Part shown: positions 37,950-47,056 of the stretch, piece after piece | How positions within the stretch are numbered: position 1 is the first letter of the stretch | Layout: each line of letters opens with the position of its first letter | From: DATFDN01 sp963818885 | GTDB lineage: Bacteria > Pseudomonadota > Alphaproteobacteria > Acetobacterales > Acetobacteraceae | Direction: 5' to 3' | Assembly: GCA_963818885.1 (NCBI GenBank) | Contig: CAWFTP010000003.1 | Span: forward strand, 1,302,001 to 1,366,000 | Length of the DNA stretch: 64,000 nt | Notes under the pieces: model-generated | The model's database searches: none | The model's input: only the letters and a program-made list of their open reading frames with translations | Told to the model about the DNA's origin: nothing | Made by a program: the position numbers and the translations under genes

Positions 37950-38665
<716 letters not shown>

Positions 38666-38674
38666 TCTGGGCGC

Positions 38675-39808
38675 ATGGATAACCTGATCCTCGACAGCGT
38701 CGCGCGCTTCCTGCAGCGCGACGTGAAACCGTACGTGAAGCAGCTCGAGCACGACGACACCTATCCGGAACAGATCGTCGCGCGGATGAAGGAGCTTGGC
38801 CTGTTCGGCGCGACAATTCCCGCCGAATACGGCGGCCTCGGCCTCGACTGCACGACGTACGCGCAAATCGTCGAGGCTGTCTCCCGCGTCTGGATGTCGC
38901 TCAGCGGCATCTTCAACTCCCACCTCATCATGGCCGCCGCCGTGCAGCGGTTCGGCACGCCGGAGCAGAAGCGCGCGTTCCTGCCCCGCTTCGCGACCGG
39001 GGAGCTGCGCGGCGGCCTCGCGCTGACCGAGCCCGACTGCGGCACAGACCTGCAGGCGATCCGCACCACGGCGAAGCGCGACGGTGCGGATTATGTCATC
39101 AGCGGCACCAAGACCTGGATCTCCAACGGCATTTACGGCCAGTGCTTCGCGCTGCTGGTGAAGACCGATCCCGACGCGCAGCCGCGTCATCGCGGGATGA
39201 GCCTGTTCCTAGCCGAGAAGGGTCCCGGGTTCACCGTCAGCCGCAAGCTCGAGAAGCTCGGCTACAAGGGCATCGACAGCGCTGAATTGGTCTTTCAGGA
39301 TTACCGCGTTCCCGCGGGCCGCCTGATCGGCGGCGCGGAGGGACGCGGCCTGCAGCACGCGCTCGGTGGGCTGGAGCTCGGCCGCATCAATGTCGCCGCC
39401 CGCGGCGTGGGCGTCGCCCAGGCGGCGCTGGATGAAGCCGTTTCTTACAGTCAGATCCGCAAGACCTTCGGCAAGCCGATCTGCCAACATCAGGCGATCC
39501 AGACCAAGCTAGGCGACATGGCGACCCAGGTGCAGGCGGCGCGCCTGCTGGTGGAGAACGCGGCGCGCGCCTACGATCGCGGCGAGCGTTGCGACATGGA
39601 GGCGGGCATGGCGAAGCTGTTCGCGACCGAGGCGGCGGTGAATGTCAGCCTGGAATCCATGCGAATTCACGGCGGCTACGGCTACTCCAAGGAGTTCACG
39701 GTCGAGCGGCTCTACCGAGACGCGCCGCTGCTGGTGATCGGAGAGGGAACCAACGAGATGCAGCGCATCATCATCGCCCGCCAGCTCATCGAGCGGAATC
39801 CGGTCTGA
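38675..39808 (+). CDS. Acyl-CoA dehydrogenase family flavoprotein
   Basis: This is an FAD enzyme of 377 residues that should introduce an alpha-beta double bond in an acyl-CoA. Visible are GATIPAEYGGLGLDCTTYAQ, the flavin site LALTEPDCGTDLQAIRTTA and TKTWISNG, LGYKGIDSAELVFQDYRVPAG, RKTFGKPICQHQAIQTKLGDM, and the C-terminal GGYGYSKEFTVERLYRDAP with GEGTNEMQR, where the Glu is the usual catalytic base. It is preceded by transporter genes and followed, after four bases, by a family III CoA-transferase. The chain length of its substrate is unknown; the pair suggests activation and oxidation of an imported carboxylic acid. Confidence 0.92.
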   Translation: MDNLILDSVARFLQRDVKPYVKQLEHDDTYPEQIVARMKELGLFGATIPAEYGGLGLDCTTYAQIVEAVSRVWMSLSGIFNSHLIMAAAVQRFGTPEQKRAFLPRFATGELRGGLALTEPDCGTDLQAIRTTAKRDGADYVISGTKTWISNGIYGQCFALLVKTDPDAQPRHRGMSLFLAEKGPGFTVSRKLEKLGYKGIDSAELVFQDYRVPAGRLIGGAEGRGLQHALGGLELGRINVAARGVGVAQAALDEAVSYSQIRKTFGKPICQHQAIQTKLGDMATQVQAARLLVENAARAYDRGERCDMEAGMAKLFATEAAVNVSLESMRIHGGYGYSKEFTVERLYRDAPLLVIGEGTNEMQRIIIARQLIERNPV

Positions 39809-39812
39809 GAAG

Positions 39813-40985
39813 ATGGGACCGCTGCACGGGCTGCGCATCATCGCCGTCGAGCAGTACGGGGCCGGCCCGTACGGCTCCATGCAGCTCGCCGACCTCGGCG
39901 CCGAAGTGATCAAGATCGAGAACCCGGCTGATGGCGGTGACATGTCCCGCCGCGTCGGCCCGTTCTTCCGCGAGGACGGCGACAGCCTGTTCTATCAGAG
40001 CTTCAACCGCAACAAGCGCAGCGTCACGCTCGATCTCAAGCAGCCGAAGTCGCGCGGCGTGCTGCACGCGCTCGCCGCGCGCGCAGACGGGATGCTCGAC
40101 AATCTGCGCGGCGATCAGCCCGACAAGCTCGGCCTGACCTACAAGGCGCTCGCTCCCGCCAACCCGCGCATCGTCTGCGCCCATCTCTCCGCGTATGGCC
40201 GCACCGGCTCGCGCGCCGCCTGGCCGGGCTACGACTATCTGATGCAGGCGGAGACCGGCTATCTGTTGCTGACCGGGGAGCCGGATGGGCCGCCGGCCCG
40301 CTTCGGCCTGTCGATGGTCGATCTGATGACCGGACTGTTCGCGGCCTTCGCGCTGGTTTCGGGCGTACTGTCGGCGCGCGCGAGCGGCAAAGGGCGCGAC
40401 CTCGACGTCAGCCTGTTCGACGCGGCGCTGCAGAACCTGAACTATCTCGCGACCTGGTATCTGAACGCGGGCCATAACCAGGGGCGCGAACCGCGCTCCG
40501 CGCATCCGTCGCTGGTGCCGAGCCAGCTTTACCGCACGCGCGACGGCTTCATCCTGATCATGTGCAACAAGGAGAAGTTCTGGCCGATCCTGTGCGAGCG
40601 CCTCGGCCGCCCCGAATGGGGGACCGACCCGCGTTTCCGCAGCTTCGCCGACCGTCTCGCCAATCGCGCGCTGATCACCGAGATGCTGGACGGGGCGCTG
40701 TCCGCGCGCGCCACCGCCGAATGGCTCGACCATTTCGCGGGCCAGGTGCCGGCGGCGCCGGTGAATGACATCGGCACCGCGCTGGAGAACCCGTTCGTCG
40801 TCGAGCGCGCCAACGTCCGCGAGTATGGCGAGGACTTGCGGATGATCGACACGCCGATCGCAACCGGCGAGGACACGCCCCACCGTGCCGCGCCCACGCT
40901 GGGTAGCGATACGGACGCCGTGCTGCGGGAAGCCGGGTTCTCGGAGACGGAGATTGGTGAGCTGCGGGCAGAGCGGGTTATATAA
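39813..40985 (+). CDS. Family III CoA-transferase (CaiB/BaiF type)
   Basis: This is a CoA-transferase of 390 residues that would move CoA from a donor thioester to an organic acid. The family start LHGLRIIAVEQYGAGPYGSMQLADLGAEVIKIENP is clear. SFNRNKRSVTLDLKQPKSR, HLSAYGRTGSRAAWPGYDYLMQAETG and FGLSMVDLMTGLFAAFA follow. The catalytic aspartate of the family lies in the VDLMTGL region (SMVDLMTG). The ending is YTEE-like LREAGFSETEIGELRAERVI. It is the last gene of the Liv system B unit. Its stop codon abuts the stop of uvrB with no gap, so the two transcription units converge directly. Confidence 0.92.
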   Translation: MGPLHGLRIIAVEQYGAGPYGSMQLADLGAEVIKIENPADGGDMSRRVGPFFREDGDSLFYQSFNRNKRSVTLDLKQPKSRGVLHALAARADGMLDNLRGDQPDKLGLTYKALAPANPRIVCAHLSAYGRTGSRAAWPGYDYLMQAETGYLLLTGEPDGPPARFGLSMVDLMTGLFAAFALVSGVLSARASGKGRDLDVSLFDAALQNLNYLATWYLNAGHNQGREPRSAHPSLVPSQLYRTRDGFILIMCNKEKFWPILCERLGRPEWGTDPRFRSFADRLANRALITEMLDGALSARATAEWLDHFAGQVPAAPVNDIGTALENPFVVERANVREYGEDLRMIDTPIATGEDTPHRAAPTLGSDTDAVLREAGFSETEIGELRAERVI

Positions 40986-43181
40986 CTACCGTCCCCGCCG
41001 CCGCATCATTTTGCGGCCCCGCTTCGCCGGGTCGTAGCCGCCGCCTCCGGGGCCGAGCGGCTCGGGCGTACGGTCCTTGCGCGGGCGCAGCGCGGCGGAG
41101 GCGAGGGGCGGCGGCTCCAGCCCCAACTCTAGTGCCTCCAGCCGGCGGATCTCGTCGCGCAGGCGGCCCGCCTCCTCGAACTCCAGATCGGCGGCCGCGG
41201 CGCGCATCCGCTTCTCCAGCTCGGCGATCGTCGCCTTCAAATCCTTGCCGACCAGCTCCGCCGGCCCCGCATCAGCAACCGGGGAGACGGTGACGTAGTC
41301 CTGCTCGTAGACGGTCTCCAGGACTTTGGAGATGTTCTTGCGGATCGATTGCGGGGTGATGTCGTGCGCCTCGTTCCATTCGCGCTGGCGGGTCCGCCTC
41401 CGCTCCGTCTCGTCGATCGCACGCCTAAGGCTGTCGGTCATGGTGTCGGCGTAGAGGATCACCCGCCCGTCAACGTTGCGCGCGGCGCGCCCGATCGTCT
41501 GGATCAGGCTGGTGCCGGAGCGCAGGAACCCCTCCTTGTCGGCATCCAGGATGGCGACCAACATGCATTCGGGGATGTCGAGCCCTTCGCGCAGCAGGTT
41601 GATCCCCACCAGCACGTCGATCACGCCGAGGCGCAGATCTCGGATGATCTCGATGCGCTCCAAGGTGTCGATGTCGGAGTGCAGATAGCGGACCTTCACC
41701 CCGTGCTCCGTCAAATACTCGGTCAGATCCTCCGCCATGCGCTTGGTCAGCGTGGTGACCAGCACCCGTCCGCCGGCGGCGGCGACGGCGCGGCATTCGG
41801 CGAGCAGGTCGTCGACCTGCCGCTCCACCGGGCGCACCTCGGTCATCGGATCGACCAGGCCGGTGGGGCGGATCACCTGCTCGGCGAAGACGCCTGCCGT
41901 GCGCTCCATCTCCCACGGCCCGGGCGTCGCCGAGACGAACAGGGTCTGCGGGCGATACTTCTCCCACTCCTCGAACTTCAGCGGCCGGTTGTCGACGCAG
42001 GAGGGGAGGCGGAAGCCGAACTCAGCGAGGATCGACTTACGATTGAAGTCGCCGCGGAACATGCCGCCGATCTGCGGCACCGTGACGTGGCTCTCATCGA
42101 CGATCAGCAACGCGTCTTCCGGCAAATACTCGAACAGCGTCGGCGGCGGCTCGCCCGGATTGCGCCCGGTCAGGTACCGCGAATAGTTCTCGATGCCTTT
42201 GCAGAATCCGGTCGTCTCCATCATCTCGAGATCGAACGTGGTCCGCTGTTGCAGCCGCTCCACTTCGAGCAGCTTGCCTTCGGCGGTCAGCTCGTGGAGT
42301 CGCTCCTTCAGCTCGTCCTTGATCTGATGGATCGCCTGGTTGAGAGTCGGGCGCGGCGTGATGTAGTGGCTGTTGGCGTAGACGGTCACCTCGTCGAGTT
42401 CGGTCATCACCTCGCCGGTCAGCGGATCGAACTCGCGGATCGACTCGACCTCGTCGCCGAACAGGCTGATCCGCCAGGCGCGATCCTCGAGGTGGCTCGG
42501 CCAAACGTCGGCGGTCTCCCCGCGCAGGCGGAACGTGCCGCGCTGGAAGCCCGCGTCATTGCGGCGGTACTGCAGCTCCACCAGCCCCTTGGCCAGCAAA
42601 TCGCGGTCGATCCGCCCACCGGTTTGCAGCTTGACGACCATGCGCTGGTAGCTCTCGACCGAGCCGATGCCGTAGATGCATGAGACGGAGGCGACGATGA
42701 TGACGTCGTTGCGCTCCAGCAGCGCGCGCGTCGCGGCGTGGCGCATACGGTCGATCTGCTCGTTGATCTGCGCGTCCTTCTCGATATACGTGTCCGAACG
42801 CGGGACATACGCCTCCGGCTGGTAGTAGTCGTAGTAGCTGACGAAGTATTCGACCGCGTTGTCCGGGAAGAAGCTCTTCATTTCCCCGTAGAGCTGCGCG
42901 GCGAGGGTCTTGTTGGGCGCCAGGATCAGGGTCGGCTTCTGCACCGCCTCGATCAGCTTCGCCATGGTGAAGGTCTTGCCCGACCCGGTGACGCCGAGCA
43001 GCACCTGGTCGCGCTCCCCCTCCCGCACCCCGCGCACAAGCTCGGCGATCGCGGTCGGCTGGTCGCCCGCCGGCTCGTAGTCCGAGACCACTCGGAGCGT
43101 CCGCGTATGCTCGCGCGCCGGCAGCTTCTGCGGGATGAACAGGACCGGCGAGGGTGTGCGGGTCAGCGTCTGCGACATCAC
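40986..43181 (-). CDS. uvrB: Excinuclease ABC subunit B
   Basis: This is a full-length UvrB of 731 residues, the damage-verification helicase of nucleotide excision repair. Residues 63-70 form Walker A (GVTGSGKT). The beta-hairpin region YYDYYQPEAYVPRSDTYIEKD is intact, motif II is LLIVDESHVTVPQ, and helicase motifs V and VI are INLLREGLDIPE and SLIQTIGRAARN. The C-terminal UVR motif (ELEKRMRAAAADLEFEEAGRLRDEIRRLE) binds UvrC. A Gly/Arg-rich tail follows. Two adjacent ATG codons start the frame; an AGGGG-type site precedes them. Nothing is odd about the gene except its direct stop-to-stop contact with the CoA-transferase gene. Confidence 0.97.
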   Translation of the reverse strand: MMSQTLTRTPSPVLFIPQKLPAREHTRTLRVVSDYEPAGDQPTAIAELVRGVREGERDQVLLGVTGSGKTFTMAKLIEAVQKPTLILAPNKTLAAQLYGEMKSFFPDNAVEYFVSYYDYYQPEAYVPRSDTYIEKDAQINEQIDRMRHAATRALLERNDVIIVASVSCIYGIGSVESYQRMVVKLQTGGRIDRDLLAKGLVELQYRRNDAGFQRGTFRLRGETADVWPSHLEDRAWRISLFGDEVESIREFDPLTGEVMTELDEVTVYANSHYITPRPTLNQAIHQIKDELKERLHELTAEGKLLEVERLQQRTTFDLEMMETTGFCKGIENYSRYLTGRNPGEPPPTLFEYLPEDALLIVDESHVTVPQIGGMFRGDFNRKSILAEFGFRLPSCVDNRPLKFEEWEKYRPQTLFVSATPGPWEMERTAGVFAEQVIRPTGLVDPMTEVRPVERQVDDLLAECRAVAAAGGRVLVTTLTKRMAEDLTEYLTEHGVKVRYLHSDIDTLERIEIIRDLRLGVIDVLVGINLLREGLDIPECMLVAILDADKEGFLRSGTSLIQTIGRAARNVDGRVILYADTMTDSLRRAIDETERRRTRQREWNEAHDITPQSIRKNISKVLETVYEQDYVTVSPVADAGPAELVGKDLKATIAELEKRMRAAAADLEFEEAGRLRDEIRRLEALELGLEPPPLASAALRPRKDRTPEPLGPGGGGYDPAKRGRKMMRRRGR

Positions 43182-43258
43182 CCCTTATCTTGCCCTCTCG
43201 GCGAGGCGGAGCAAGGTCTGCGCGCAACCAACCGCGCTGCGGAAGCGGTTCCGCCCGG

Positions 43259-44062
43259 CTAAACTCGGGGAGTTCTCTTGCTCCGGCGGACGATCGCACC
43301 GGCAAGCAGGCCGCCGAAACCGAGCAGCAAAATTGCCGGCGGCTCCGGAATGTTCACGTCGAGCACCCCGTCAACAAGAAGACTGCTCCCCGAAGCCGGC
43401 TGCAGGAGGAACCCTTCGGAAAAAGATACAAGTGGGCTGGATATGACCGCGCTCGAGGTAGCGGCCGGATCATCGAAAGCCTTGATCAGGTTTGTGGAAA
43501 TATGGACATAAGGAAGCACGGGCGACACGAGATTCCCTTGCGGGAACAGGTGGTTTCCCATGTCATAGTACGCAAAATACGAAGCTTTCGAGCCCGCCTT
43601 GCTGAATAGCCCGCTGTCTTCGAAGTTAAAGGCTGCCGTGCCACTTCCCGGAACATTCTGTTCAGTGATCGCGACAAAAAGCTCACCAGGCGCGGTCGCG
43701 TTGGTGTAACCGCCGACCTGAACGTGCCCTTGCACCTCAAGACTGGGCTGACCCGAAGTGCCAGAACCACCGAACGTGCCGGAAGAGAATCCGACGTGAT
43801 TAACCTTCTTGTTATTCACTATTGTGGTATAGGCACCGAAATTCTTGGGCAATGTGACGCTGATAACGGTGTCAAACGGGATAACCTCGGTATCCGCGGC
43901 CACAATGCTGTTGTTTGCAGGGTTAACCACATAGGCTTCCAAGGTGAGGACAGGCGTCGCGCGCGCTTCTGACGCGCACATGAAGGCAGCGAAGGCCGCT
44001 GGAGCTAACAACGCCGGCGAGCGGACTTCCCGCAATTTCTGGATGTACGATGAGATCGGCAT
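43259..44062 (-). CDS. PEP-CTERM sorting domain protein
   Basis: This is a second exosortase-substrate type protein, 267 residues. It has an N-terminal basic stretch and signal helix (SPALLAPAAFAAFMCASEARA), a beta-rich middle (VLTLEAYVVNPANNSIVAAD; VTLPKNFGAYTTIVNNKKVN) and a C-terminal IPEPPAILLLGFGGLLAGAIV followed by RRSKR. The motif is PEP with the usual 20-residue helix and basic end. Base composition of this gene is visibly lower in GC than the ribosomal and uvrB genes around it, which hints at a separate history. It stands between uvrB and the divergent alpha operon, where most alphaproteobacteria would have the spc operon end (secY, adk). Confidence 0.85.
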   Translation of the reverse strand: MPISSYIQKLREVRSPALLAPAAFAAFMCASEARATPVLTLEAYVVNPANNSIVAADTEVIPFDTVISVTLPKNFGAYTTIVNNKKVNHVGFSSGTFGGSGTSGQPSLEVQGHVQVGGYTNATAPGELFVAITEQNVPGSGTAAFNFEDSGLFSKAGSKASYFAYYDMGNHLFPQGNLVSPVLPYVHISTNLIKAFDDPAATSSAVISSPLVSFSEGFLLQPASGSSLLVDGVLDVNIPEPPAILLLGFGGLLAGAIVRRSKRTPRV

Positions 44063-44199
44063 GCCGGAACCCGTCCACGTTGAGTGTCCGCAGATTAATC
44101 AACCGGCCTGAAAGGTCAATGACGTTCTTCCGACAAAGCGAATCTTTGCCACCCCGACAAGCCCGGGTCGGCATCAGGGCCCGAGGGCGGCACCGCTGG

Positions 44200-44227
44200 T
44201 TGACTCCGCCGCCACGGGCCGTATATC
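44200..44227 (+). promoter_or_regulatory. Probable sigma-70 promoter of the alpha operon
   Basis: TTGACT at 44200-44205 and TATATC at 44222-44227 are separated by 16 bases, close to the housekeeping consensus. The distance to the rpsM start is about 90 bases. This supports independent transcription of rpsM-rpsK-rpoA-rplQ, since no other ribosomal gene precedes them. Confidence 0.6.
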
Positions 44228-44319
44228 TGCCCCCCGCCGGCGGCACCTGTTCAGGGCCGTCGGTTTTGTCGCTTGCGAAGTTCAGCCGGCCCTCGCCGGC
44301 GATCCAGGAGAGGCATGGC

Positions 44320-44697
44320 GTGGCGCGTATTGCCGGCGTGAACATCCCCACCACCAAGCGGGTCGGCATCGGCCTGCAGTACATTTACGGTATCGGGCCG
44401 ACCAAGGCGACGGAAATCATCACCCGCCTGTCGATCCCGGACGATCGGCGCGTCAATCAACTCTCCGACGAGGAGGTGCTGCGCATCCGCGAGCTGATCG
44501 ACCGCGAATACCGGGTGGAAGGCGACCTCCGCCGGGAAGTCGCGATGAATATCAAGCGGTTGATGGATCTCGGCTGCTATCGTGGCCTGCGCCATCGCCG
44601 CGGCCTTCCGGTGCGCGGCCAGCGCACCCACACCAACGCCCGCACCCGCAAGGGCAAGGCGGTTGCCATCGCCGGCAAGAAGAAGGTCACCAAGTAG
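44320..44697 (+). CDS. rpsM: 30S ribosomal protein S13
   Basis: This is complete S13 of 125 residues. It begins VARIAGVNIPTTKRVGIGLQ, has YIYGIGPTKATEII, and ends in the basic tail RGLPVRGQRTHTNARTRKGK. The GTG start was chosen because CCAGGAGAGG stands at correct spacing and because the frame upstream does not resemble the family; a nearby ATG is out of frame. S13 sits at the head of the small subunit and contacts the P-site tRNA and the large subunit. It is first in a four-gene alpha operon. Confidence 0.97.
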   Translation: MARIAGVNIPTTKRVGIGLQYIYGIGPTKATEIITRLSIPDDRRVNQLSDEEVLRIRELIDREYRVEGDLRREVAMNIKRLMDLGCYRGLRHRRGLPVRGQRTHTNARTRKGKAVAIAGKKKVTK

Positions 44698-44746
44698 CCC
44701 GTCCTGACGGATCGGCTTCACCTCGGACGGACAGGAATTCGGACCC

Positions 44747-45142
44747 ATGGCGAGACCCGCCACCAGCACGCGCCCCCGCCGCAAGGAGCGCAAGAACATC
44801 ATCGCCGGCGTGGCCCACGTCGCTGCGACCTTCAACAACACCGTCATCACCATCACCGACGCCCAGGGCAACGCGATCGCCTGGTCGTCCTCCGGCAGCC
44901 AGGGGTTCAAGGGCAGCCGCAAATCCACCCCGTACGCGGCCCAGGTCGCCGCCGAGGATGCCGGGCGCAAGGCACGCGAGCACGGGATGGAGACCTTGGA
45001 GATCGAGGTCAGCGGGCCCGGCTCGGGGCGGGAGAGCGCGCTACGCGCCCTGCAGGCGGTGGGCTTCTCTATTACCGCCATCCGCGACATGACGCCGATC
45101 CCGCATAACGGCTGCCGACCGCGCAAGCGCCGGCGCGTCTAG
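44747..45142 (+). CDS. rpsK: 30S ribosomal protein S11
   Basis: This is complete S11 of 131 residues. The N-terminal basic extension (RPATSTRPRRKERKNI) is followed by GVAHVAATFNNTVITITDAQGN, WSSSGSQGFKGSRKSTPYAAQ, EVSGPGSGRESALRALQ and the end MTPIPHNGCRPRKRRRV. Length and motifs are normal for alphaproteobacteria. It follows rpsM by 49 bases and precedes rpoA by 92 bases. Confidence 0.97.
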   Translation: MARPATSTRPRRKERKNIIAGVAHVAATFNNTVITITDAQGNAIAWSSSGSQGFKGSRKSTPYAAQVAAEDAGRKAREHGMETLEIEVSGPGSGRESALRALQAVGFSITAIRDMTPIPHNGCRPRKRRRV

Positions 45143-45234
45143 GGAAGCGGCTCGCGACCGACGAAGCGCACCCATAAGGGGCGCTGTGACTGATTCGGCG
45201 GGGCCATTGCCCGGCCGGGACGAAAGGATTTGGC

Positions 45235-46266
45235 ATGAGGCAGAGCGCCGTCATCCAGAAGAACTGGCAGAACCTGATCAAGCCGGAAAAGCTCGACGTC
45301 GAGCCGGGTGCGGATCCCGCGCGCGTCGCCACCATCGTCGCCGAGCCACTTGAGCGCGGCTTCGGCATGACCCTCGGCAACGCGATCCGTCGCATCCTGC
45401 TGTCCTCCCTCCAAGGGGCGGCGGTGACCGCAGTGCAGATCGACGGCGTGCTGCACGAGTTCAGTTCCATCCCGGGCGTGCGGGAGGACGTGACCGACAT
45501 CGTGCTGAACATCAAGCAGTTGGCGCTTCGCATGCACGGCGAGGGGCCGAAGCGCCTGATGCTGACCGCGACAGGCCCCGGCGAGGTCCGCGCCGGCCAG
45601 ATCCAGGGCACCCATGAGATCGAGATCATGAACCCCGAGCTGGTGCTCTGCACGCTCGACGAGGGCGTGAAGCTCGGCATGGAGTTCACGGTCGATCTGG
45701 GCAAAGGCTATGTCGCCGCCGCGGCCAACCGGCCGGAGGACGCGCCGATCGGCCTGATCCCGGTCAACTCGATCTACTCGCCCGTGCGCCGGGTCTCCTA
45801 CAAGGTGGAGCCGACCCGCGTCGGGCAGGTCACCGACTATGACAAACTGCTGCTGACGGTGGAGACCAACGGCGCCGTCACGCCCGAGGATGCCGTCGCC
45901 CTCGCCGCACGCATCCTGCAGGACCAGCTGCAGCTCTTCATCAATTTCGACGAGCCGCAGCAGATCCGGCTGGAGGAGCCCCAGGACGACCTGCCGTTCA
46001 ACCGCAATCTGCTGCGCAAGGTCGACGAGCTGGAGCTGTCGGTGCGCAGCGCCAACTGCCTGAAGAACGACAACATCGTCTATATCGGCGACCTGGTGCA
46101 GAAATCCGAGCAGGAGATGCTGCGTACGCCGAACTTCGGACGCAAGTCGCTGAACGAGATCAAGGAGGTGCTGACCTCCATGGGCCTCTCGCTCGGCATG
46201 AGCGTCCCCGGCTGGCCGCCGGAGAATATCGAGGATTTGGCCAAGCGGCTCGAGGAGCCGTTCTAG
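45235..46266 (+). CDS. rpoA: DNA-directed RNA polymerase alpha subunit
   Basis: This is complete RpoA of 343 residues. The N-terminal dimerisation domain has EPLERGFGMTLGNAIRRILLSSLQGAAVT and IPGVREDVTDIVLNIKQL. The acidic linker (FDEPQQIRLEEPQDDLPFN) leads to the C-terminal domain with VRSANCLKNDNIVYIGDLVQ and TPNFGRKSLNEIKEVL, which binds UP elements and regulators. The gene is normal. A dispersed palindrome lies between it and rplQ. Confidence 0.98.
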   Translation: MRQSAVIQKNWQNLIKPEKLDVEPGADPARVATIVAEPLERGFGMTLGNAIRRILLSSLQGAAVTAVQIDGVLHEFSSIPGVREDVTDIVLNIKQLALRMHGEGPKRLMLTATGPGEVRAGQIQGTHEIEIMNPELVLCTLDEGVKLGMEFTVDLGKGYVAAAANRPEDAPIGLIPVNSIYSPVRRVSYKVEPTRVGQVTDYDKLLLTVETNGAVTPEDAVALAARILQDQLQLFINFDEPQQIRLEEPQDDLPFNRNLLRKVDELELSVRSANCLKNDNIVYIGDLVQKSEQEMLRTPNFGRKSLNEIKEVLTSMGLSLGMSVPGWPPENIEDLAKRLEEPF

Positions 46267-46268
46267 TC

Positions 46269-46357
46269 GTTCGTCATGCCGGCGCAGGCCGGGCATCCAC
46301 GTCTTTGCTGGGCTCGGGTAAGACGTGGATGGCCGGAACAGGTCCGGCCATGACGGT
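46269..46357. repeat. Dispersed palindromic repeat, copy 2
   Basis: Perfect 12-bp inner arms CATCCACGTCTT (46294-46305) and AAGACGTGGATG (46320-46331) are flanked by outer arms, GTCATGCCGGCGCAGGCCGG and CCGGAACAGGTCCGGCCATG, that also pair imperfectly. The layout matches the element near 5.9 kb. Here it sits inside the alpha operon between rpoA and rplQ, so it is probably transcribed and folds in the mRNA. Confidence 0.8.
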
Positions 46358-46391
46358 TACGGGTGACGGGAAGAGTTAGGGAAGCAGCACC

Positions 46392-46826
46392 ATGCGTCAC
46401 GGGATGGCCGGCCGGAAGCTCGGCGTCACGTCCTCTCATCGCCAGGCCATGTTCCGCAACTTGGCCTGTGCGCTGCTCAAACACGAGCAGATCACCACCA
46501 CGCTGCCCAAGGCGAAGGAGCTGCGGCCCGTGACCGAGAAGCTCATCACCCTGGGGCGGCGCGGCGGCTTGCACGCGCGCCGGCTGCTCCATGGGCAGCT
46601 CCGCGACGACCGCATCGTGGAGAAGCTGCTGACCACGCTCGCCGAGCGCTACCGCTCGAGACCCGGCGGCTACACCCGGGTCCTGAAGGCGGGCATGCGG
46701 TACGGGGATGCCGCCGCCATGGCGGTGATCGAGCTGGTCGACCGCGATCCAAACGCCAAGGGCCTGGACAGCGGCCCGCGTCCGGACACCACCGAGGACG
46801 AGGAGCCCCGGCGCGCCGCCGCCTGA
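46392..46826 (+). CDS. rplQ: 50S ribosomal protein L17
   Basis: This is complete L17 of 144 residues. It begins MRHGMAGRKLGVTSSHRQAM, has LRPVTEKLITLGRRGGLHARR and the family segment RPGGYTRVLKAGMRYGDAA with MAVIELVDRD. The C-terminal tail (DSGPRPDTTEDEEPRRAAA) is acidic and variable. A GGGAAGCAGC stretch precedes the ATG. L17 lies near the exit of the ribosomal tunnel. It closes the alpha operon. Confidence 0.97.
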   Translation: MRHGMAGRKLGVTSSHRQAMFRNLACALLKHEQITTTLPKAKELRPVTEKLITLGRRGGLHARRLLHGQLRDDRIVEKLLTTLAERYRSRPGGYTRVLKAGMRYGDAAAMAVIELVDRDPNAKGLDSGPRPDTTEDEEPRRAAA

Positions 46827-46900
46827 ACACGGGAGCCCCGCTGGCGCGAACCGCAGCAAAGTGCTGGAATGCAGCGCTAACCTAGCAGCGGAGCCCCATC

Positions 46901-47053
46901 ATGCGCCGGCAGTTCTCGATCGCTCTGACCATTCTCGTCCTGCTCGGCTCCGTGCCGCTGCTGGCGGCTTGCCACACCACGGCGGGGGCCGGTCAGGATA
47001 TCTCCGCGACAGGCAACACCATCACCAAGGGCGCCAAGAAGCTGACTCCGTAG
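46901..47053 (+). CDS. Entericidin A/B-like small lipoprotein
   Basis: This is a 50-residue lipoprotein. The signal ALTILVLLGSVPLLAAC has a lipobox ending at Cys24. The mature part reads CHTTAGAGQDISATGNTITKGAKKLTP, matching the entericidin pattern C-N-T-x-x-G-x-G-x-D-I. Entericidins form a toxin/antidote lipoprotein pair in enterobacteria; in alphaproteobacteria single homologues are common and of unknown role. The start is ATG with GCGGAG a few bases upstream. It lies just after rplQ on the same strand, with the aldehyde dehydrogenase gene converging from the other side. Confidence 0.85.
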   Translation: MRRQFSIALTILVLLGSVPLLAACHTTAGAGQDISATGNTITKGAKKLTP

Positions 47054-47056
47054 GCG

